A stretch of DNA of 54,975 nt, taken from positions 1 to 54,975 of the forward strand of contig JAUILK010000023.1 of NCBI GenBank assembly GCA_030433275.1. The letters run 5' to 3'. The notes beneath the pieces are model-generated. The model searched no databases. It worked only from the letters and a program-made list of their open reading frames with translations, and was not told the DNA's origin. Made by a program: the position numbers and the translations under genes. Shown piece after piece: positions 1 through 8,447 of the stretch. The stretch's first letter is position 1. Every line of letters begins with the position of its first letter. This DNA comes from Gammaproteobacteria bacterium (GTDB taxonomy: Bacteria > Pseudomonadota > Gammaproteobacteria > Nitrococcales > Nitrococcaceae).

Positions 1-68
1 AGCATTTTTGCCCTTCCTCTCGTCGAAGATGAACGCTCTTGGTTTCAGGGCCGAATTGATCAGATGTT

Positions 69-99
69 CCCTAAGAATTCCATATTCTTAGGGGCTTTT
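69..99. terminator. Hairpin, probable terminator
   Basis: A perfect 10-bp inverted repeat (CCCTAAGAAT at 69-78 and ATTCTTAGGG at 84-93) with a 5-nt loop, followed by GCTTTTGCT. It could end transcription of a gene outside the window on the left. The following T-run is short, so termination is likely but not certain. Confidence 0.45.
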
Positions 100-130
100 G
101 CTATATCGAAATGGTGATTCCTATCTGCCT

Positions 131-170
131 GAAAAATAAAAGAGCCCTAATAGAAGCCCTTTTATTTTTC
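131..170. terminator. Long A/T-armed hairpin, possible bidirectional terminator
   Basis: A perfect 12-bp inverted repeat, GAAAAATAAAAG (131-142) and CTTTTATTTTTC (159-170), around a 16-nt loop. Each arm carries an A-tract or T-tract, so the RNA of either strand would end in U-rich sequence, as in bidirectional intrinsic terminators. The low GC of the stem is atypical. Confidence 0.45.
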
Positions 171-606
171 GATGGGCGCTCATCGGTATCTGCTGCGAGC
201 TGAGCGTTTACCGAGATTGCCGTTAGTTGTCGGTCCGGGCTTACGCGTCGTGCGCTGCCTCGAAGTCCCGTGCCAGTTTTGCAGCCGAGCACTTGCTCTG
301 GATGTGGGTGAAATAGTACGCGAGGGTGCTCGCCGGTCACAAATAAAGCTTAGATTATTAATGCCATCATATGCGTTTTATGACGATCCCAGATTGTTGG
401 CTGTGAAATGGCCGGGCCGGTAACTGTCTCGATGCCGCGCCATAGTTCGAACGCTAAAGTATGCTCCAGAAGATGGTCTATGGTGGGCATGACCATCGAC
501 AACCAGTTCGGGTGTCTCTCGTAACCGTGAAATGCGACACCGGGCTATGCCATGAACCCGACAGTGAATAGAATTTCGATCATTTAAGCCGTGCCGTGGG
601 TGTGTT

Positions 607-1608
607 ATGCGAGCGGGCTCCATTCCACTATTTGTGCCGGCCCTGCATACCCTGCATCGGCCGACGCAAGACCTTTCGGATGGGTACCCCGGGGTGGGCC
701 ATCCGGAGGTGCCGAGCCGGGTTGATTGTGTGCTCGAGGGGTTTTCCGATGTCTGGGAAGTTGCTGTTCAGACGGTTGAGCATCTAGCGTGGGACGCTGT
801 GAGCGGGCTTCACGATCCGGAGTACCTGCGTTTCCTAGAAGAACTGAGCGATGTTCTGCAAGGAAGCGAGGAGTATATCCCCTCCATCTTCCAACCGGAT
901 CTTTCTGCAGCGCCGCTGCGGTTGCGTGGCGGCATGTTTTGTTGTGAAACCGGTACGCCACTGAGTGCCGCTACGCTGCGCGCCGCGCTTTCGTCTGCTG
1001 CGGCCGCCGAGTGGACGGCGCGGTCAATACTCGAAACCGGCCGCGATGCCGTAGCCCTTTGCCGCCCTCCCGGTCATCATGCAGGTCGGCGTCGCTACGG
1101 CGGCTATTGTTTTTTCAACAACGCCTACGTCGCGGCAGCGGTTTTAGCGGCCGTTGGGCGCTGCGCGGTATTGGATCTGGATTATCACCTGGGGGAGGGC
1201 AGCGCGGAGTTGGCGAGCGAACGGGCGCCGTATTTTTCGCTGCATGCCGATCCGTGGCGGAACTACCCGCATCTGGATGCGGGATGGCATCCGGGTTCGG
1301 CCTTTGTGAACCTCGAGTCTCTACCGGCGGGTGTGGACGGTCGGGGCTACTTGGAGCGGCTGCGAGGTATGCTGGCACGCCTCGATGTCCTCGACCTGGA
1401 TTTTTTGGTTCTCTCGCTGGGTTTCGATACTGCGGAGACCGATCCTATTCAGGACGATCCCGTGAGGCTGCGCCCCGAGGATTATTTTGCGATCGGCCAG
1501 GTACTAACCGATCTGCGCCCGCGCTTGGCAATCGTACTCGAGGGCGGTTACGACCTGAGCGGGCTTACGGATTGCGCGCGGTATTTTGCCGCGGGGTTTT
1601 CTCGTTGA
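607..1608 (+). CDS. Histone deacetylase family / acetylpolyamine amidohydrolase-like protein
   Basis: A zinc-dependent deacetylase of the arginase-deacetylase fold, 333 aa, which is a full-length single domain. The family signatures appear in order: GHPEVPSR near the N-terminus, PPGHHAG with GGYCFFNN, the zinc-ligand stretch DLDYHLGEG, LGFDTAETDP with the third ligand Asp, and EGGYDL with the catalytic Tyr. The usual DxHHGNG loop is altered to DYHLGEG: the ligand Asp and His remain but the following His is Leu. Bacterial members act on acetylated polyamines, acetoin-pathway proteins or other small amides; the substrate here is unknown. The start ATG lacks a strong ribosome-binding site. The 3' end overlaps the convergent gene at 1565 by 44 bp. 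Confidence 0.85.
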   Translation: MRAGSIPLFVPALHTLHRPTQDLSDGYPGVGHPEVPSRVDCVLEGFSDVWEVAVQTVEHLAWDAVSGLHDPEYLRFLEELSDVLQGSEEYIPSIFQPDLSAAPLRLRGGMFCCETGTPLSAATLRAALSSAAAAEWTARSILETGRDAVALCRPPGHHAGRRRYGGYCFFNNAYVAAAVLAAVGRCAVLDLDYHLGEGSAELASERAPYFSLHADPWRNYPHLDAGWHPGSAFVNLESLPAGVDGRGYLERLRGMLARLDVLDLDFLVLSLGFDTAETDPIQDDPVRLRPEDYFAIGQVLTDLRPRLAIVLEGGYDLSGLTDCARYFAAGFSR

Positions 1609-1897
1609 ATCGATTGGCCGCGTCTACGGAATGAATCACTCGCTCTCGTTCGAAATAGACGACGAATTGGGGATAAACCCAGCGCGTGATAGGCGGCTTT
1701 CCGACCGCGGGGACAATCCGCTCAGGTCTTCCGAAACGGTGTTTCACTTGAGCCATGCTGGCTCCGCGGGCAGGTGCTACAAATGGATCGGAGCGAAGTT
1801 GCTCGGCTGTGCTGACCAGCAATCGCTCGGCATAGGCGTTGGTGAGCTGGCCGAGAACCCCCAGCAGTGCGCCCAAGACAAAAGCGGTTCGGTCCAT
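1565..1897 (-). CDS. Small exported protein, SmpA/OmlA-like
   Basis: 110 aa with a cleavable-looking signal peptide (about residues 1-23, ending in AYA). The mature part has the pattern GASMAQVKHRFGRP followed by a Trp/Tyr-rich beta segment (RWVYPQFVVYFE). This resembles the short SmpA/OmlA (BamE-like) repeat found in envelope proteins. No lipobox Cys is seen at the cleavage site, so it is probably periplasmic rather than a lipoprotein. It converges with and overlaps the deacetylase gene by 44 bp. The role is unknown. Confidence 0.65.
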   Translation of the reverse strand: MDRTAFVLGALLGVLGQLTNAYAERLLVSTAEQLRSDPFVAPARGASMAQVKHRFGRPERIVPAVGKPPITRWVYPQFVVYFERERVIHSVDAANRFNEKTPRQNTARNP

Positions 1898-2101
1898 AGC
1901 GGTTCCCTCCCTGTTGCATTCTAAACATGAAGCATCCCACTGAAGTAAAATGTTGAATGGTTCACGTTTTCTTTCTAGGGCCGCACATGCCAGCGTCTTG
2001 TGCCAGTTCTATGCGATATCGCAACCGTTTCCTGCTACCCTGTGGGCCGCTAATCCGAACTTATTAGCTCTGGGCCTGCCTTCAGCGAGAGTGATTGGGA
2101 C

Positions 2102-3349
2102 GTGTTCAGACCTCTGCAGCTCTATATCGGCCTACGTTATACCAAGGCGAAGCGGCGCAATCACTTCGTATCCTTTATTTCTTTGACCTCGATGCTCGGC
2201 ATCGCTGTCGGTGTGACGGCGCTGATTACGGTATTGTCCGTAATGAACGGCTTTGAGCATGAGCTGCGGGAGCGCATTTTGGGGATGGTCGCGCATGCCA
2301 CCGTAAACTCTTTCGGCGGGCCACTTGAGAACTGGCGGGCACTTACGGGCGATCTGCGCGAACAACCTCATGTGAAAGGTGCAGCGCCGTATGTCTCTGG
2401 TGAGGTGATGTTGACCCGTGGTTCTGCAGTCACCGGAGCGTTGGTGCGGGGTATCCTGCCGGCTGAGGAACCCAACGTATCCCAGGTGCTTGACAACGTC
2501 GTGGTCGGCCGTGCGTCCGATCTCAAACCGGGCGCGTTCGGTATCATACTTGGTGGCGGGTTGGCGAGAGTGCTTGGTGTAAAGGTCGGTGATGACATCA
2601 CCGTAGTGACTCCCGAGGCCCGGATTTCCGTGGCCGGTATTTTGCCTCGGATTCGACGTTTCCACGTCGTTGCTCTGTTCGAGGTGGATATGAGTCAGTA
2701 TGATCGTTCGCTTGCCCTGATGCACCTTGACGACGCGCGCCTATTATTTCGCACCGGTAACGGTGTCAGCGGGATTCGGTTGCGCTTCGATGACCTTTTG
2801 ACGGCGCCGCGTTTGGCCCGCGAAGCAGCCGAGCGCCTGCCTGGTTTTTATCGGGTGAGTGATTGGACCGAGCAAAACCGCAATTTTTTTCGGGCAGTGA
2901 GCACCGAAAAAACCGTAATGTTTATCATTCTGCTGCTCATTGTGGGGGTGGCAGCGTTTAATATTATTTCCACGCTGGTTATGGTGGTCACTGACAAGCA
3001 GGCGGATATCGCCATTTTGCGTACGCTGGGGGCCGCCCCACAGACGATTATGGGTGTGTTTATTGTGCAGGGTGCGTTGATCGGGGTGACCGGAACGGTG
3101 CTCGGTGTCCTTGGGGGGGTGGGGCTTGCCCTCAATGTGGAAACGATTGTGCCGGCGATCGAACATTTGTTCCATGTTCAGTTCTTGCCGGCTGACGTTT
3201 ATTTGATTAGCGATTTACCTTCGAAGCTGCAGGCGATGGACGTCGTGCACATCACCGTTACCGCCTTGATACTGTCGTTGCTTGCAACACTCTATCCGGC
3301 TTGGCGCGCAGCACGTACGGTGCCTGCGGAAGCGCTGCGTTATGAGTGA
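2102..3349 (+). CDS. lolC: Lipoprotein-releasing ABC transporter permease LolC/LolE family
   Basis: Inner-membrane permease that, with LolD, extracts outer-membrane lipoproteins and hands them to LolA. It is 415 aa, the usual length. The N-terminus carries the conserved [16 protein letters not shown] segment before transmembrane helix 1 (about 25-45). A periplasmic MacB-type domain follows, then three C-terminal FtsX-type helices (about 270-390). The start is GTG. The stop overlaps the lolD start by 8 bp, showing translational coupling. Only one LolC/E-type permease is visible and no lolE follows lolD. The transporter may therefore be of the single-permease (LolF-like) kind, or lolE lies elsewhere. 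Confidence 0.92.
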   Translation: MFRPLQLYIGLRYTKAKRRNHFVSFISLTSMLGIAVGVTALITVLSVMNGFEHELRERILGMVAHATVNSFGGPLENWRALTGDLREQPHVKGAAPYVSGEVMLTRGSAVTGALVRGILPAEEPNVSQVLDNVVVGRASDLKPGAFGIILGGGLARVLGVKVGDDITVVTPEARISVAGILPRIRRFHVVALFEVDMSQYDRSLALMHLDDARLLFRTGNGVSGIRLRFDDLLTAPRLAREAAERLPGFYRVSDWTEQNRNFFRAVSTEKTVMFIILLLIVGVAAFNIISTLVMVVTDKQADIAILRTLGAAPQTIMGVFIVQGALIGVTGTVLGVLGGVGLALNVETIVPAIEHLFHVQFLPADVYLISDLPSKLQAMDVVHITVTALILSLLATLYPAWRAARTVPAEALRYE

Positions 3350-4079
3350 TTCGCTGCCACCGGCACGGGTTGCACCAATTCTCCATTGCCGTCAGCTCTT
3401 TAAGGTGTTTCGGGAAGGGTCGCTCAATGTCGATGTCCTACGCGGGATCGATATGAGTGTGTATGAGGGGGAGCAGATTGCAATCGTTGGCCGCTCCGGT
3501 GCCGGTAAGAGCACCTTCCTGCATATCTTGGGTGGCCTGGACGAGCCCTCGGAAGGTGCTGTGGAAGTGGTGGGGGAGCCGATGACCGCCTTGGGCGCAG
3601 CCGCGCGAGGGCGGTTGCGTAACCGGGCCTTGGGCTTCATCTATCAGTTCCATCATCTATTGGCCGAGTTCACGGCGGTGGAGAATGTGGCCATGCCGTT
3701 GCTCATTCGTGGCACACAACCGCGCCATGCGGTCAAAGAGGCCGAGGCGCTCCTTGTCCGAGTTGGCCTGCAAGAGCGGTTTGCCCACAAGCCGGGAGAA
3801 CTCTCGGGTGGCGAGCGTCAGCGAGTGGCGATTGCGCGGGCGTTGGTCACCCGGCCTGCCTGTGTGCTCGCTGACGAGCCGACCGGGAATTTGGATCGGC
3901 AGGCCGAAGAACGGATTTTCGAATTGTTGCTGGAACTCAATCGAGAGTTCAAGACCAGTATTGTCATGGTTACTCACGATCACTCGCTTGCGGCGCGCAT
4001 GGACCGTGTTTTGTTTTTGGATGACGGTGTTCTGGCAGAGGTGACTCTCGATGAAGTGCCTCGCCAGGCACGCAACTGA
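3342..4079 (+). CDS. lolD: Lipoprotein-releasing system ATPase LolD
   Basis: ATPase subunit that powers lipoprotein release by the Lol transporter, 245 aa. Visible motifs are Walker [11 protein letters not shown]-loop IYQFHHLL, signature [15 protein letters not shown], Walker [13 protein letters not shown] and the switch His in MVTHDH. I chose the ATG at 3342, which overlaps the lolC stop (TATGAGTGA), over a longer upstream frame that would run deep into lolC. The gene converges with the DUF2062 gene. Confidence 0.95.
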   Translation: MSDSLPPARVAPILHCRQLFKVFREGSLNVDVLRGIDMSVYEGEQIAIVGRSGAGKSTFLHILGGLDEPSEGAVEVVGEPMTALGAAARGRLRNRALGFIYQFHHLLAEFTAVENVAMPLLIRGTQPRHAVKEAEALLVRVGLQERFAHKPGELSGGERQRVAIARALVTRPACVLADEPTGNLDRQAEERIFELLLELNREFKTSIVMVTHDHSLAARMDRVLFLDDGVLAEVTLDEVPRQARN

Positions 4080-4125
4080 AGGGGGCAGCGCGAAGAGTTA
4101 TCCTCCGAGTTTTTGGGGCGCCGCG

Positions 4126-4680
4126 TTAGCCTTGATGGTTTTCCATAACGGAGCGCGGGCGGGCGGCTCGGCGGTTACGCCGAAGCCTGAGTTGGCGTAT
4201 GACGTGCAGGCGCCACAGCAAGTGGACGGCGCCATAACCGGCTAGGGCGAGCACGAAACCAACGCTTAAAGAGCCCACCGCCAATGGCTTCCAGATACGC
4301 TCGAATTGTTCCCAGAACCAATGCAGACTGGGCTCGAAACCGGCGTGGGCGGCCACTGGCGAGCCGATGATCCATGTTCCGACCATGTAGGTGAAATAAA
4401 AGATGGCCGGCATGGTGAGTGGATTGGTGATCCACACCAAGGCGACCGCGAGCAAAAGATTTGCACGCAGCAAGACAGCGCACCCAGCGGCGAGTGGCAT
4501 TTGTCCGGGTAGCGGGATGAACGCCACGAAAAGTCCGCATGCCACGCCGCCGGCAACGGATCGGCGGTTGAAGTGCAAGAGATAAGGATTTTCAAGCAAA
4601 CGCCCCAACCAGCGGATCTCCCGCCGAGTTCGAAGCGTATGGAAATCTGGGAGATGGCGCTTGAGGAACCGCTTAGGCAT
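4126..4680 (-). CDS. DUF2062 membrane protein
   Basis: 184 aa DUF2062 protein with an N-terminal basic segment, the family motif region FIPLPGQMPLAAG and WITNPLTMPAIFYFTY, and about three hydrophobic helices. The C-terminus is Arg-rich and probably cytoplasmic. The function of the family is not established. Its place between lolCD and comEC is the same as in Pseudomonas. It is divergent from comEC with a 68-bp gap that should hold both promoters. Confidence 0.85.
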   Translation of the reverse strand: MPKRFLKRHLPDFHTLRTRREIRWLGRLLENPYLLHFNRRSVAGGVACGLFVAFIPLPGQMPLAAGCAVLLRANLLLAVALVWITNPLTMPAIFYFTYMVGTWIIGSPVAAHAGFEPSLHWFWEQFERIWKPLAVGSLSVGFVLALAGYGAVHLLWRLHVIRQLRLRRNRRAARPRSVMENHQG

Positions 4681-4748
4681 TTAGCGTTCTCATCCGCGGC
4701 TGCACTTGGCAGTGCTAATCTAGCATAGCTTGCTTAGCCCGCAGAGGG

Positions 4749-6473
4749 GTGAGTGGGGGCAGCGCAGGGATGGCGGCATTTGCGATTGGTGTGATTGGCT
4801 TTCAGCTGTTGCCTTGGCCGCTAGCTGGCTGGTTGGCGGTGATGACCGTGCCGTTGTTGGCTCTGTTATTTGCCCGCGCTCGAGCGCGCCAGCTTGGTTT
4901 GTTTGCCCTGGGCATTGCTTGGGCCGCGGCAGCCGCCGTGTGGGCTTTGGAGTGTCGGCTGCCCAACTCCCTCGATGGTCGGAACCTAACGCTGGAAGGC
5001 GTAGTGGTTGGACTGCCGGAGCACACGGCGGCGCGGCAGCGTTTTCTGGTTCGGCCCATCCGGATCGTCGATTATCCCGCTGAACGTCCGTTACCCCGGC
5101 AAATCCGTCTCGCTTGGTATGGCCGAACTCCGATGGTTCATCCTGGTGAGCGCTGGCGTTGGCGGGTAAAGCTCAGACGGCCGCGCGGTTTGATGAACCC
5201 AATCGGCTTCGATTATGAGCGCTGGCTGTTTCAAAATCGTATTGATGCTACTGGCTACGTGCGGGATACGTCGAAAGCGCGCCGGTTTGGTACGGCTTGG
5301 AGCATAGACGCAGTACGCGAGCGTGTTTCCCATAGTCTCATCACGGCATTGGAAGGGTCAAACGCGGCGGTGGGCGTGCTCACGGCGCTGGTTACCGGAG
5401 ATCGGAGCGGAATTGATGCAGCCACCTGGCACGATCTCGACGCCGCTGGCATTACTCATCTGATCGCCATCTCAGGGTTGCATATCGGACTGGTTGCGGG
5501 CTTGGTCTATTGGTCGGCTGGAGGATTATGGCGGCGCTTGCCGCAGGTGCCGCTTTGGTGGCCGACGCCGCTTGTTCAAGCTCTCACCGGTGCATTGGCG
5601 GCAACGGGTTATGCCGCCCTGGCGGGTTTCTCGGTACCCACTCAGCGCGCTCTGGTTATGTTCATGGTGTTGGTCAGTGCACGCTTGGCACGGCGCCGAA
5701 TTGGGCCATTGCAGGCGTGGTGGGGCGCTATGGCGGCCGTGCTGATCTTTGATCCGTTTGCCCCGCTCGGTCCCGGTTTCTGGCTTTCTTTTACCGCCGT
5801 CGCTGTGATTCTGCTGGTCGTGCGGCGCCGGCCGGGTTCGAATCGCCGGCGGGAGATGATCGGTTTGCAATTCGCACTTGCCGTGGGGTTGTTGCCGCTT
5901 ATGTCGGTCTGGTTCCAGCGCTGTTCGCTGATCGCGCCTTTCATCAATCTGGTGGCGATTCCATTGGCCGGTACGCTATTGGTGCCAGGGGCTTTGTTTG
6001 GTGCCGCGGCGCTTTGGCTGCATTCGGGGCTCGGTTTACTATTGCTGCAGGGGCTGGCGTGGCTGATCCAGTGGTTGCTGTCCGGGCTCGGGTACTTAGT
6101 GCAGGTCGTGCAACCGCTCGTTATGTTGCCCGCACCAGAGCTCTGGACGGTTGCATTGGCCGCGCTGAGTGCCATCTTGCTGTTGTTGCCGGCGGGATTT
6201 CCCGGCCGGATTTTGGCGGTGCCGCTTTGTGTTCCGCTACTGGTGGGTGTCCGAGCGGGTCCGAGCCCGGGTACGGCTTGGGTGACGGTGTTGGACGTTG
6301 GCCAAGGCAGTAGCGTGGTCGTGCGCACGGCAAAGCATATTTTAGTTTACGATACTGGTCCGGCCTGGGGAGGCGGCAATGCCGCAGCCGCGAGCGTGTC
6401 ATTGTTGCCCTTTCTCCGTTCCCAGGGAGTTACACTTGTGGACCGTGTGGTGGTGAGTTCTGCGATAACCTGA
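4749..6473 (+). pseudogene. comEC: comEC 5' part, split by the integrated element
   Basis: ComEC/Rec2 forms the inner-membrane channel for single-stranded DNA during natural transformation. This fragment holds the N-terminal DUF4131/OB region, the competence domain with the hallmark GITHLIAISGLHIGLVAGL at about residues 230-250, many transmembrane helices, and the first strands of the C-terminal metallo-beta-lactamase domain (VLDVGQGSS, VYDTGPAWGG). It is cut at RVVVS, just before HxDxDHSGG. After the junction the frame reads four foreign residues (SAIT) and stops. The start may be GTG 4749 or ATG 4770. A 573-aa product without the nuclease-like active site could be made; whether it works as a channel is unknown. 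Confidence 0.93.
6447..6458. other. attL core of the integrated element
   Basis: GTGGTGGTGAGT occurs here and again at 22062-22073. The wider match over 18 bp (from 6441 and 22056) has two mismatches. Joining the sequence left of this copy to the sequence right of the other restores an open comEC frame reading RVVVSHADDDHSGG, the conserved ComEC motif. This identifies the core and both element ends directly. Confidence 0.9.
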
Positions 6474-6532
6474 AAACGAGGGTTAACCGAGGGAGAGCGG
6501 AACAGCTATCTAGCTGAATTTAAAAGATGCGC

Positions 6533-6560
6533 TTGCCACTAGGGGCAACTCGGGTAAAGT
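6533..6560 (+). promoter_or_regulatory. Candidate integrase promoter
   Basis: TTGCCA (6533-6538) and TAAAGT (6555-6560) are separated by 16 bp and lie about 55 bp upstream of the integrase start. The match is moderate. The predicted transcript start falls at the inverted repeat at 6563-6594, so the site could be controlled by a protein binding there. Confidence 0.3.
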
Positions 6561-6562
6561 AC

Positions 6563-6596
6563 AGGTAACAAAACAAGCGCCCAATGTGTTACCTAA
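6563..6596. promoter_or_regulatory. Inverted repeat before int; possible arm site or operator
   Basis: AGGTAACA (6563-6570) and TGTTACCT (6587-6594) form a perfect 8-bp inverted repeat with a 16-bp spacer in the integrase leader. The right half extends to GTTACCTAA (6588-6596), which recurs as an identical 9-mer near the other end of the element (21983-21991). Repeats near both ends suggest integrase arm-type sites, an AlpA/Xis site, or an operator. Confidence 0.4.
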
Positions 6597-6615
6597 ATAA
6601 CCCGTGGAGCAGACC

Positions 6616-7887
6616 ATGGCCGAGAAGCGCCCACCCTGGCGGGAATACCTGACCGATAAGTCTGTAGCCGGCGCCAAGCCGCGTGAAGGCAAGGCAGACG
6701 ATGTTGTGTGGGACGTGGCCGTAGTCGGCTTTGGTCTGCGAATGCAGGCCAGCAAGACAGCGCAGCTTCGCGGCAAGCCCCTACTGCGCAAGACATGGAT
6801 TGTCCAGAAACGGCTCTATTACACCTTCGACGAAAGCGGCAAGCGCACCGGTGCAAAATGGATCAAGCGCCGACTAGGCAGTTACCCAAACATGGGTCTC
6901 GGCAAGGCCAGAGAAAGGGCGCAAGAAGCGCTCGGGCACGTCGAGGCGGGCGACGACCCAACGATAGCGCGCAACAAGCAGGTACAGGCTGACAGTACCA
7001 CGCTCGGCCGCGTGGTCGAGGCGTATCTGGCCTATCAGGAGCAGCGCCGGCCGAAGTCACATGCGTGGTATAGGTCGCGGCTCAGCGCACCCGGAGTGCG
7101 AGCGCTGTACCGCAAACCGATACGAGACATAAGCAAGCGCGATATCAGGACCGCGCTAAACAGCGTAGACGCGCGGAAGCATCCAGTGACCGCGAATCGC
7201 AATTACGGTGCTTTGCGGGCGCTATTTCGGTGGGCAATATCGGCCGAGTACCTGGCCGAGTCGCCCGTAGTAGGCGCGTGGGCGCCGGTTGAAGAGGATA
7301 GCCGAGACCGAGTGCTCGATCCGCACGAGCTGGCGGCCGTATGGCGTGCCGCAGAGCTGAAAAATGCCGGCGTGTTCGGCCCGGTGGTACGAATGCTGAT
7401 ATTAACCGGCCAGCGGCTACGTGAAGTTTCCGATATGGAGTGGTCGGAGCTGAGCGGGCTTGATGGCCCGGCGCCTACATGGACCATTCCAGGCGCCAGA
7501 GCTAAAAATAAGTCCGCCCATTTGGTGCCGCTCTCGCCACTTGCCGTGCGCATACTGCGCAGCGTACCGAGGGTGGGGGCCCGCTATGTGTTCACAGTGC
7601 GGGGCGAGAATCCATTCAGCGGCTTTTCGAAGGCCAAGCGCAAGTTAATGCGTGACAGTCACACTGCGAATTGGCGTTTGCACGATCTGCGCAGGACAGT
7701 GGCCACGGGGCTCCAAAAGCTCGGCTTCCCAATCGAAGTTGCAAGCGCAGTGCTAAACCATAAAGGGCCTACCTTCACTGGCGTGACTGCGGTGTACGCG
7801 AAACATAACTATGCGGAAGAGAAACGCGCCGCCTTAGTTGCTTGGGCGGCGCGGGTAGGAGAGATTTGCGAGCCGATCCTGGACTAA
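6616..7887 (+). CDS. int: Tyrosine recombinase / site-specific integrase
   Basis: P4-type integrase of 423 aa that inserts and excises the element at comEC. The N-terminus has the DUF4102-like arm-binding domain (about 10-110), then a core-binding SAM-like domain (about 125-215) and a catalytic domain. Catalytic residues counted from ATG 6616 are Arg267 (TGQRLREV), His356 and Arg359 (HDLRR), His382 (LNHK) and Tyr394 (VYAKH), with a Lys in the AKNKSAH hairpin. All are present, so it is probably active. I prefer ATG 6616, with GGAG seven bases upstream, over GTG 6604. Many relatives use tRNA genes; this one sits in a protein gene. Confidence 0.93.
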   Translation: MAEKRPPWREYLTDKSVAGAKPREGKADDVVWDVAVVGFGLRMQASKTAQLRGKPLLRKTWIVQKRLYYTFDESGKRTGAKWIKRRLGSYPNMGLGKARERAQEALGHVEAGDDPTIARNKQVQADSTTLGRVVEAYLAYQEQRRPKSHAWYRSRLSAPGVRALYRKPIRDISKRDIRTALNSVDARKHPVTANRNYGALRALFRWAISAEYLAESPVVGAWAPVEEDSRDRVLDPHELAAVWRAAELKNAGVFGPVVRMLILTGQRLREVSDMEWSELSGLDGPAPTWTIPGARAKNKSAHLVPLSPLAVRILRSVPRVGARYVFTVRGENPFSGFSKAKRKLMRDSHTANWRLHDLRRTVATGLQKLGFPIEVASAVLNHKGPTFTGVTAVYAKHNYAEEKRAALVAWAARVGEICEPILD

Positions 7888-7897
7888 ATCATTTAAA

Positions 7898-8446
7898 TCA
7901 TTGCAGTATCCCGCGAGGGTCGTCGAGTTGCGCGGCGGCATTTCGGCGGGGTGGTGGTGCTGAGTTTCGCGAGACGGCGGCCAGCACCGCGCGATTGATT
8001 TGGGCCTTTTTCGCCCGCTGTTTGTGGCTAAGGTCTCGCCGACGCATTACGTTCTGGTAGAACTTCAGTTCCCAATCGTTTATCCACTGGTTCCGGTGCG
8101 CAAGGGACACCGCCGCCGTGTTCAACGAGCGGGTGATGTCGCGGCGAACACGTTTTATTGCCTGGAACACTAGGTTGGACGGCAACTGGACGAACCGCCT
8201 CACACAACAGTTGCCGACAGTGGCGAATGACCCGGTTTCCGTGTTGACGAGCAGGCAGAGCTCCTTAATGGGATAGTGGCCACACAAGCAGTCCTGCCAA
8301 CCTTCCAGCACCGTGGATAGCTCCCATTCGGTTCGCGCAGTGTCCCACACTTGCGACGCGGATAGATTCAGCATTTCACGCTTGAGCCGTGCCTGGCTAA
8401 ATCCAGTGCCTGGCGCGCTGTCAAACTCGGTGCCGGTCATGTCCAT
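7898..8446 (-). CDS. Unknown protein with CxCGHxPI / GNCCVRRF cysteine motif
   Basis: 182 aa, last gene of the leftward replication operon. Its centre has WQDCLCGHYPIKELC followed about 15 residues later by VGNCCVRRF. The five or more Cys residues and a His suggest a small zinc-binding domain that I have seen in phage and plasmid proteins without a known function. The C-terminal third is rich in Arg, Lys and Gln. I chose ATG 8446, one base after the stop of the helicase gene and preceded by GGATGG, over an in-frame start at 8485 that overlaps the helicase gene. DNA or RNA binding is a guess. Confidence 0.6.
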   Translation of the reverse strand: MDMTGTEFDSAPGTGFSQARLKREMLNLSASQVWDTARTEWELSTVLEGWQDCLCGHYPIKELCLLVNTETGSFATVGNCCVRRFVQLPSNLVFQAIKRVRRDITRSLNTAAVSLAHRNQWINDWELKFYQNVMRRRDLSHKQRAKKAQINRAVLAAVSRNSAPPPRRNAAAQLDDPRGILQ

Positions 8447-8447
8447 A

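Larger units (their letters stand above)
1..606. other. Non-coding left edge
   Basis: No convincing gene is seen here. Short open frames on both strands resemble no family I recognise. The stretch holds two strong hairpins near its left end (listed separately), which suggests that a gene ends just left of the window. The promoter of the deacetylase gene at 607 should lie in its right part, but I see no clear -35/-10 pair. Confidence 0.6.

Noticed and set aside
1011-1634. 207-codon plus-strand frame inside the deacetylase gene
   Set aside because: It is out of frame with a complete, motif-bearing deacetylase and has low-complexity Gly/Arg/Ser composition.
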